Source: an uncultured Flavobacterium sp.
GTDB taxonomy: Bacteria > Bacteroidota > Bacteroidia > Flavobacteriales > Flavobacteriaceae
Direction of reading: 5' to 3'
DNA: 59,499 nt
Assembly (NCBI GenBank): GCA_934636265.1
Contig: CAKUAD010000010.1
Span: forward strand, 1-59,499
Part shown: one piece after another, positions 54,802 through 59,499 of the stretch
Layout: every line of letters begins with the position of its first letter
How positions within the stretch are numbered: position 1 is the stretch's first letter
Translations under genes and position numbers: made by a program
The notes under the pieces: model-generated
Databases searched by the model: none
Told to the model about the DNA's origin: nothing
What the model saw: the letters and a program-made list of their open reading frames with translations, nothing else

Positions 54802-55056
54802 AGTCCGTTCGCTCGCGGAAAAATCTTCCAAAACCGGAATAACCATAAACTCGCTCGGGTTCCCGGAGTTCCAAGCCAGGAAACATCAGACACAGTTTTT
54901 GGACAAATCAAACACAAGTTAAAAACTCCAGTCCGTTCGCTCGCGGAAAAATCTTCCAAAACCGGAATAATCACAAACTCACTCGGGTTCCCGGAGTTCC
55001 AAGCCAGGAAACCTCATACGGGTTTTGGACAGATCAAACACAAAATAAAAAACTCC
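54793..55056 (+). repeat. Tandem 128-bp repeat, two copies plus start of a third
   Basis: Copies begin at 54793, 54921 and 55048, each with AAAAACTCC. Copies 1 and 2 match over nearly the full unit, including GTCCGTTCGCTCGCGGAAAA and GGGTTCCCGGAGTTCCAAGCC; the third diverges after nine bases. Reading frames through them look non-coding. From 55057 to 55707 I see no gene, only AT-rich sequence and an 11-bp inverted repeat, GCGGCTACACG (55395-55405) and its complement (55496-55506). Confidence 0.9.
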
Positions 55057-55683
55057 GCTTGCCTGTGGAATACTTACCCCATCCCCTCCGGTTGGCGTCG
55101 GTGCGGGCAATTGTTTTGCTTTTAGAGAGATCTCTGCCGAATTTTAGACTTCTGTTCCAAGATTTTATTTTAGAATTTTCTGTGTCAAAATTTTATGTGG
55201 TAAAATAAATGACACAAAAATACTCACACAGATTTGTGATAATTTTTTTTATCCCCAAAAAAAAATCACAGAAATTTAGTCCCAACATTTTCGAGTTGAA
55301 TTTCCTTTGGGATAAAACAGGGAAGAAGTTTTTAATTGAAATTTAATCCAGTCTGTTTTTCGTTCGAGCATTAACGGCGGTCCTAAAACGTTTCGCGGCT
55401 ACACGGCAGTTGCGGCCAATTTAGTAAAGAAGTCAAAACGGACGAGAACTTTTCCAAACTGAGTACTTTATGCGGAGCGAAAAATCCAGCAATAGCGTGT
55501 AGCCGCTGTTATAGTATGGCGATTGGCGTTTTTTTAAAATGCCGCGATCTTTAACACAGTAGCTATTCTTCAGTTCCCTACAACTTAGGGAACCCCCAAA
55601 GTCCGCTCCGTGCCCCATCCTTGCCAAATAGAAACCCAAGCCATTATTGACGACTTGTCCCAAAAAATCACGCCGCATTGAAC

Positions 55684-55691
55684 TATCTTTG
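55684..55691 (+). promoter_or_regulatory. -7 element of rpe
   Basis: TATCTTTG, 16 bases before the rpe ATG. The nearest TTG upstream (55655-55657) is 26 bases away, longer than usual. Confidence 0.5.
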
Positions 55692-55707
55692 CAGCAAACA
55701 CGCAACT

Positions 55708-56373
55708 ATGAAAGAAACACTTATTGCACCGTCGGTCCTTTCAGCTGATTTTGCAAACCTTCAGCGCGATCTCGAGATGATCAACGCTAGTAGCGCCGAC
55801 TGGTTTCACATTGATATTATGGATGGCGTCTTTGTGCCCAACATCTCCTTTGGGATGCCTGTTCTGGAAGCCATCTCCCGACACGCCAAAAAAACCATCG
55901 ACGTACACCTGATGATTGTCGATCCGGACCGATACATCAAAACTTTTGCATCCCTGGGCGCGCACAACCTGACTGTTCATGCCGAGGCTTGCACCCATCT
56001 TCACCGCACGTTGCAGGCCATTAAAGCCGAGGGAATGAAAGCGGGCGTAGCGCTAAATCCGCACACCAATGTCAATGTATTGGAAGACACCTTGCAGGAC
56101 ATCGATCTGGTTTGTATGATGAGCGTCAATCCAGGGTTTGGCGGTCAGTCGTTTATTGAAAATACCTACCAAAAAGTGGAGCGTTTAAAAGAGATGATCC
56201 TTCGCAAAAACGCATCAACCTTGATTGAAATTGACGGTGGGGTATCTGATGCCAATGCTGTAAAACTGCGCGATGCCGGAGCCGATGTACTGGTGGCCGG
56301 AAATTTTATCTTCAAATCGTCAAATCCAACGCAAACCATAGCGGAGTTGCGCCGCCTTGTCAATCAGGCATAA
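55708..56373 (+). CDS. rpe: Ribulose-phosphate 3-epimerase
   Basis: A 221-residue TIM barrel that interconverts ribulose-5-P and xylulose-5-P in the pentose phosphate pathway. Visible motifs are IAPSVLSADFANL at the start, FHIDIMDGVFVPNISFG, DVHLMI, MMSVNPGFGGQSF and EIDGGVSDANAVKLRDAGADVLVAGNFIF. The start at 55708 gives the standard N-terminus and fits the -7 element; the frame opens 30 bases earlier. Confidence 0.97.
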   Translation: MKETLIAPSVLSADFANLQRDLEMINASSADWFHIDIMDGVFVPNISFGMPVLEAISRHAKKTIDVHLMIVDPDRYIKTFASLGAHNLTVHAEACTHLHRTLQAIKAEGMKAGVALNPHTNVNVLEDTLQDIDLVCMMSVNPGFGGQSFIENTYQKVERLKEMILRKNASTLIEIDGGVSDANAVKLRDAGADVLVAGNFIFKSSNPTQTIAELRRLVNQA

Positions 56374-56374
56374 A

Positions 56375-56411
56375 AAAAGCCCCCGGAAAGTAAATCTAAC
56401 CGGGGGCTTTT
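56375..56411. terminator. Bidirectional terminator between convergent genes
   Basis: AAAAGCCCCCGG (56375-56386) pairs with CCGGGGGCTTTT (56400-56411) across a 13-base loop, with A-run before and T-run after. It serves rpe on plus and the T9SS cargo gene on minus. Confidence 0.93.
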
Positions 56412-56425
56412 ATTTTTTTTAAAAA

Positions 56426-57484
56426 TTACTGCTTTACAATCTTTTTGACCAATCGGCCTGAAACAGTTTTAAGGTTGACCATGTAAGTCCCCGACGGAAG
56501 TTCGCTCAAAACAACGGTGCGGATGTCGTCGCCTTTAATTGACTTGACTTTTCGCCCGGTCAGATCAAACAGTTCAATGCCCGTAACCGGAACCGAACTG
56601 TTGATATTAAGCGATGAGGAAACCGGGTTTGGAAACAGCGAAAGTGAAACCACTTCCTGGTCCTGGTTAGCCAAAACGGTTCCGCGTACGTTAAACGGAA
56701 CGGCTACTGCGACGTCGGGAGCAGCGGCAGGGTTACCCCCGTCAATGAGGTTTGTCCAGCCCAAGGTAGCAGTTGCATCGGTTGTGGCAATGATGTTCTG
56801 CTTGCCGTTGGCGCCCGGAACCAGACGAACGCCTGGAATTGTGGCACCGGGAAAGAAAATGGAGCTGTCGTTTAAGGCATGCACCTGTGCCACTACCCAA
56901 TAGGTTCCCGCAGTCAGGCTTCCTGACAGGTTGCCTACAAACCTCCATATCTTTCGCGTGGTTCCCGGAGCAGATGGCGTAGGAACAGCTGAGTTAAAGA
57001 TCCGGTACATTTGGGCATCTCCGCTTTGTGCCCCGTTGAGCACGTTTGCCGTTAAATTTCCAAGAATGGGCGTAGCGCCGGGAGTTGCCGGATCTACGTT
57101 ATACACCGCAATCCTCAGCGCGTCGATTGGAATGGTCGTTCCGGTATAACCCGTCTGATAACCAAAGAACTCAAATCCCGTAATGCCCCAGGTGAGCCCT
57201 TCCGGAACGGTAAAGTCATCCCCGACGGCAAAACTGATGGTTCCCGCCGTGTTGTAATGGCCTGAAAATCCTCCGCTGGTGTTAGATTCGGTAGTGTTTC
57301 CGGTGTCGTTCTGAACCTCACTCCAGGTGTATCCTGATGGTGCCGCAACCCCACTGTTTGATGTTGCGCCCGTTGAAAGCGGAGCATAAGAACCCACTAC
57401 CTGAGCACTTAACGGCCCGGCTGTAAATACGCCTGTCAAAAGCGCGAGAGCCAGGCTCTTAAAAAGAGTAGTTTTTTTATTCAT
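56426..57484 (-). CDS. T9SS type A sorting-domain protein
   Basis: A 352-residue secreted protein started at MNKKTTLFKSLALALL; the frame extends upstream but without a plausible start. The signal peptide ends near LSAQ. The body is beta-rich, low in charge and rich in Gly, Thr, Ser and Ala. The last ~75 residues are a type A C-terminal signal (LSLFPNPVSSSLNI, FDLTGRKVKSI, LPSGTYMVNLKT, ending KKIVKQ). It should be secreted by the machinery that includes gldKLMN. No enzymatic motif is seen. A GTTTAC/GTAAAC inverted repeat lies at 57500-57517 upstream of the start. Confidence 0.9.
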   Translation of the reverse strand: MNKKTTLFKSLALALLTGVFTAGPLSAQVVGSYAPLSTGATSNSGVAAPSGYTWSEVQNDTGNTTESNTSGGFSGHYNTAGTISFAVGDDFTVPEGLTWGITGFEFFGYQTGYTGTTIPIDALRIAVYNVDPATPGATPILGNLTANVLNGAQSGDAQMYRIFNSAVPTPSAPGTTRKIWRFVGNLSGSLTAGTYWVVAQVHALNDSSIFFPGATIPGVRLVPGANGKQNIIATTDATATLGWTNLIDGGNPAAAPDVAVAVPFNVRGTVLANQDQEVVSLSLFPNPVSSSLNINSSVPVTGIELFDLTGRKVKSIKGDDIRTVVLSELPSGTYMVNLKTVSGRLVKKIVKQ

Positions 57485-57627
57485 AGTTTTGGTGTTAAAG
57501 TTTACGCTAATGTAAACAAAATCAGTACACAAAACACCGTGGCGATAATTTTGGCCAAAGTGCATCTTTTTTTGATTCAAGGCCTCTCGAACGGGCCATC
57601 CAGTAAAACCCAACGAATGTACCTCGA

Positions 57628-58449
57628 TCACGGATGTTGGTTAATCATCCGTCCAATGCTTTGATAAAGCTCGGGAAACATTCGGCGGAACTCGCCCGGT
57701 GTCTCAAAAAAATGCTCGAGTACCACAGCCAGGAACTCATGCTGGTTGGCATACGCATAATGCCTGAAATAACCTGAAGCCTCAAGCCGGTGGCGGTTGG
57801 GCGCGTGATTGACCTCGCGTAAAACCTTATTAAACCTTATGGCAAAATTTGCCGATGAATTGTTGTGACGCTTGCGGCTGTGCAGGTGAAAAACGTGCGC
57901 GAACTCGTGAATCCCCAGGTTCATGTTGTCATTGTGGGCCAGGCCTTCGTCAAAATGCTTCCACGAAAAAACCACTACCTTATAGGCCGGGTTAAACTCG
58001 CCCTTGTGCATTTTACCCGTTATTTGCGACTGATAGGCATCAGGATACAACACAATGTCCTTCAGGTTATCCACCAGGTAATGCCGCATACCAAAGGTGA
58101 GCATCACATATACACCGGCCACCTTGACGCGCATTTCATCAGTCACTTGCAGTCCGTCTTTGCCGTGAAACCTGTACGTCAGGATAAACTTTGCCACCCG
58201 GTGTTCAAAATATGCCCGATGCTTAGGCGACAACCTCCGGTAAAACGGATTTTGCGTCAAAAAAAAGCCCTCCGACGGCGAAAGTTTAAGCAGAGAAGCA
58301 TAAAAATGTACATAAAGCGGCTTGTGTGTAACGCTCATATACACGGGTTCCACAAAATGCGTGACGACACCATCAACAAACCTGACGGCCACAACCAACG
58401 CTAAAAGCAAAGCCACTATCGCAATCAGGGTATATTCCACAAGGCGCAA
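57628..58449 (-). CDS. mtfA: MtfA-like zinc-dependent peptidase
   Basis: A 273-residue protein with one N-terminal membrane helix (LIAIVALLLALVVAVRFV), then an MtfA/M90-type domain. The zinc site HEFAH is at 181-185 in NLGIHEFAHVFHLH, preceded by the conserved IVLYPDAYQ and KVVVFSWKHFDEG segments. E. coli MtfA is a soluble peptidase that responds to and titrates the glucose repressor Mlc; the membrane anchor here and the absence of an Mlc gene in the window leave the role open. The symbol is by family resemblance. Confidence 0.85.
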   Translation of the reverse strand: MRLVEYTLIAIVALLLALVVAVRFVDGVVTHFVEPVYMSVTHKPLYVHFYASLLKLSPSEGFFLTQNPFYRRLSPKHRAYFEHRVAKFILTYRFHGKDGLQVTDEMRVKVAGVYVMLTFGMRHYLVDNLKDIVLYPDAYQSQITGKMHKGEFNPAYKVVVFSWKHFDEGLAHNDNMNLGIHEFAHVFHLHSRKRHNNSSANFAIRFNKVLREVNHAPNRHRLEASGYFRHYAYANQHEFLAVVLEHFFETPGEFRRMFPELYQSIGRMINQHP

Positions 58450-58491
58450 GATACACTTTTGGCGTCAGTTTTACAGGGCGTGCCGGCGCAG

Positions 58492-58514
58492 TTCAATTGA
58501 CAATGACAATTGAA
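58492..58514. repeat. Short inverted repeat
   Basis: TTCAATTG, ACAATGA, CAATTGAA: an 8-bp perfect stem 43 bases upstream of the mtfA-like gene. A possible operator, or chance in AT-rich DNA. Confidence 0.5.
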
Positions 58515-58612
58515 AATCGATTATTTACCTGAAAGCCGTGTTAGGTGTTAAATGGATGGCGCCGTCGGGCTTTCGGCACTCGCTTTTGCGCGCCCAAACC
58601 AAGCCGTTATGC

Positions 58613-58934
58613 GCAAAGAGCTCAAACAATGCCACTATCCCTCACGCAAAGTTCGTCCGCGGAACTCATCCTGATCCCAATGAACACAAGCGGATACTTT
58701 AACATTTATGGCAGTTTTTATGTAATGACAGCAGGTGGGAATTGAATAACTTCGTACCAATGGGTAGGGGAAGTTTGGGTTTATCCCTACCTATAAAAAT
58801 CGACAAGTCGTTACAGTTTTTCTGCAAAATTTGTTAAGATTTTTGACGAATCGGACTCAGTTTTTCCGGGCGGACGTAACCAGAAAAAGCCGTTCGCAAA
58901 GAGCTCAAACAATGCCTCTATCCCTCACGCAAAG
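58613..58934 (+). repeat. 39-bp direct repeat, two copies 283 bp apart
   Basis: 58613-58651 and 58896-58934 match at 38 of 39 bases (GCAAAGAGCTCAAACAATG, one A/T difference, then CTATCCCTCACGCAAAG). The second copy lies within the right-hand dispersed repeat. No gene is supported in 58450-59170. Confidence 0.9.
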
Positions 58935-58965
58935 GCAACTTCCCGTAACCAATCCTATCCCCGGC
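58751..58965 (+). repeat. Dispersed ~215-bp repeat, copy R
   Basis: Starts with the same 20 bases as copy M at 50521 and shares TTATCCC, TTTTCTGCAAAA, a TTAA-rich stretch with GACG, and CTTCCCGTAACCAATCC near its end. Similarity between these blocks is low, so the family is old or evolves fast. Confidence 0.7.
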
Positions 58966-59174
58966 TATTGGCGGCTTTTTACTCCGTTCCTATTTTCACT
59001 CAAAAAAACTTTACCGTAACTCAGTAAAAAGACAATTTGTGACAAGATAAATGTGACTATTTTTTTTGTCACAAAAATGTTGTCACAAAACTGACAAGAT
59101 GAAGGGATAAAGCATCTTTTACCATAAGACGTAAGATGCAAGCACAATCTAAAACAATCCACCCCAAACGTGTC

Positions 59175-59499
59175 ATTGAGTGGCTTGATGCTATATGCTG
59201 TCCAAGGACTCATCTCCCTCGCTAAAACAGTCCACAAGGCGCCGTTGAATGGCTGGATTCAATACAACGTTCTCGGACTCATGTCCCTCGCTAAAACAGT
59301 CCACAAGGCGCCGTTGAATGGCTAGATTCAATACAACGCTCTCGGACCCATGCCCCTCGCTAAAACAGTCCACAAGGCGCCGTTGAATGGCTGGATTCAA
59401 TTCAACGTTCTCGGACCCATGCCCCTCGCTAAAACAGTCCACAAGCCGCCGTTGAATGGCTGGATTCAAGACAACGTTCTCGGACTCATCTCCCTCGCT
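59175..59499. repeat. 69-bp tandem repeat array running off the window edge
   Basis: Four full units start at 59222, 59291, 59360 and 59429, exactly 69 bp apart; a fifth begins at 59498 and a degenerate unit lies at about 59175-59221. Each unit contains the inverted repeat TTGAAT-N6-ATTCAA. Because 69 is a multiple of three, the minus strand is open through the whole array as a 23-residue repeat (core NPAIQRRLVDCFSEGHGSEN) ending at TAG 59191, with its start beyond the window. Most unit-to-unit differences change an amino acid, so coding is doubtful. Confidence 0.9.

Noticed and set aside
55057..55707. A decayed gene in the 650-base gap before rpe
   Set aside because: No frame has recognisable motifs; only an 11-bp inverted repeat and a -7 element are visible.
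59222..59499. Integron attC sites: GTTGAAT and ATTCAAC in the tandem units resemble the R' and R'' boxes
   Set aside because: Only one unit has a full RYYYAAC match, the inner boxes are not complementary, and no integrase or cassette gene is visible.
59175..59499. CRISPR array
   Set aside because: The units are contiguous and nearly identical over all 69 bases, with no unique spacers and no cas genes.

Overview
The window looks like a chromosomal segment of a member of the Flavobacteriaceae (Bacteroidota), close to Flavobacterium. The evidence is a complete gldKLMN motor/ring block of the type IX secretion system (T9SS), two cargo proteins with T9SS type A C-terminal sorting domains, an exosortase F pair, a TamB/TamL pair with a lipoprotein TamL, a short Bacteroidota-type RpoD, and repeated promoters of the form TTG/TTTG-N(16-21)-TAnnTTTG. 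Base composition looks richer in G+C than most Flavobacterium, but I did not compute it.

Layout. 1-835: gene-free, with two copies of a repeat at a 412-bp period. 836-13.7 kb: era (minus), a diheme cytochrome c lipoprotein and an FG-GAP/ASPIC T9SS cargo, a methyltransferase, an initiator tRNA (minus), then overlapping tamB-tamL. 13.7-17.8 kb: a possible small RNA, an overlooked 47-residue ORF (minus), and the two-protein end-joining repair system ku-ligD coupled to a SemiSWEET transporter. 17.8-27.2 kb: a stress-like trio, a plant-type LRR protein, DUF1761, a GNAT-fold protein, divergent DAG-kinase and App1 phosphatidate phosphatase genes, an ABC-F protein, DUF983 and an FAD oxidoreductase. 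27.2-35.8 kb: one minus-strand block, topA, an arginase-fold protein that has lost metal ligands, gldK, gldL, gldM, gldN. 35.9-45.1 kb: miaB, a structured RNA resembling a recurrent flavobacterial element, a sigma-54 activator with lptE, a TPR protein and secG, then groES-groEL and an MG2/TonB-plug protein. 45.1-49.8 kb (minus): DedA, an HMA protein, a TonB receptor and an HYC/CC/PP protein (a metal-handling set), then exosortase F and its partner. 49.9-58.4 kb: a GAF methionine-sulfoxide reductase-like protein, rpsO, pnp, rpoD, rpe, a T9SS cargo and an MtfA-like peptidase. 58.45-59.5 kb: gene-poor and repeat-rich, ending in 69-bp tandem repeats that run off the window.

How the parts fit. Much of the content concerns building and loading the outer membrane: LptE, TamB/TamL, SecG, the T9SS motor and ring, and its cargoes. 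The primary sigma factor gene lies in the same window as the promoters it would be expected to read. Most individual genes are ordinary. The less ordinary signals are: a probable short RNA with two hairpins sharing an identical 7-nt loop, driven by its own promoter just after rpoD; the degenerate arginase-fold protein between topA and gldK; a dispersed non-coding repeat family at both ends and near rpsO; and the tandem repeat at the right edge. Both edges lie in repeats, which suggests that the assembled contig broke there.
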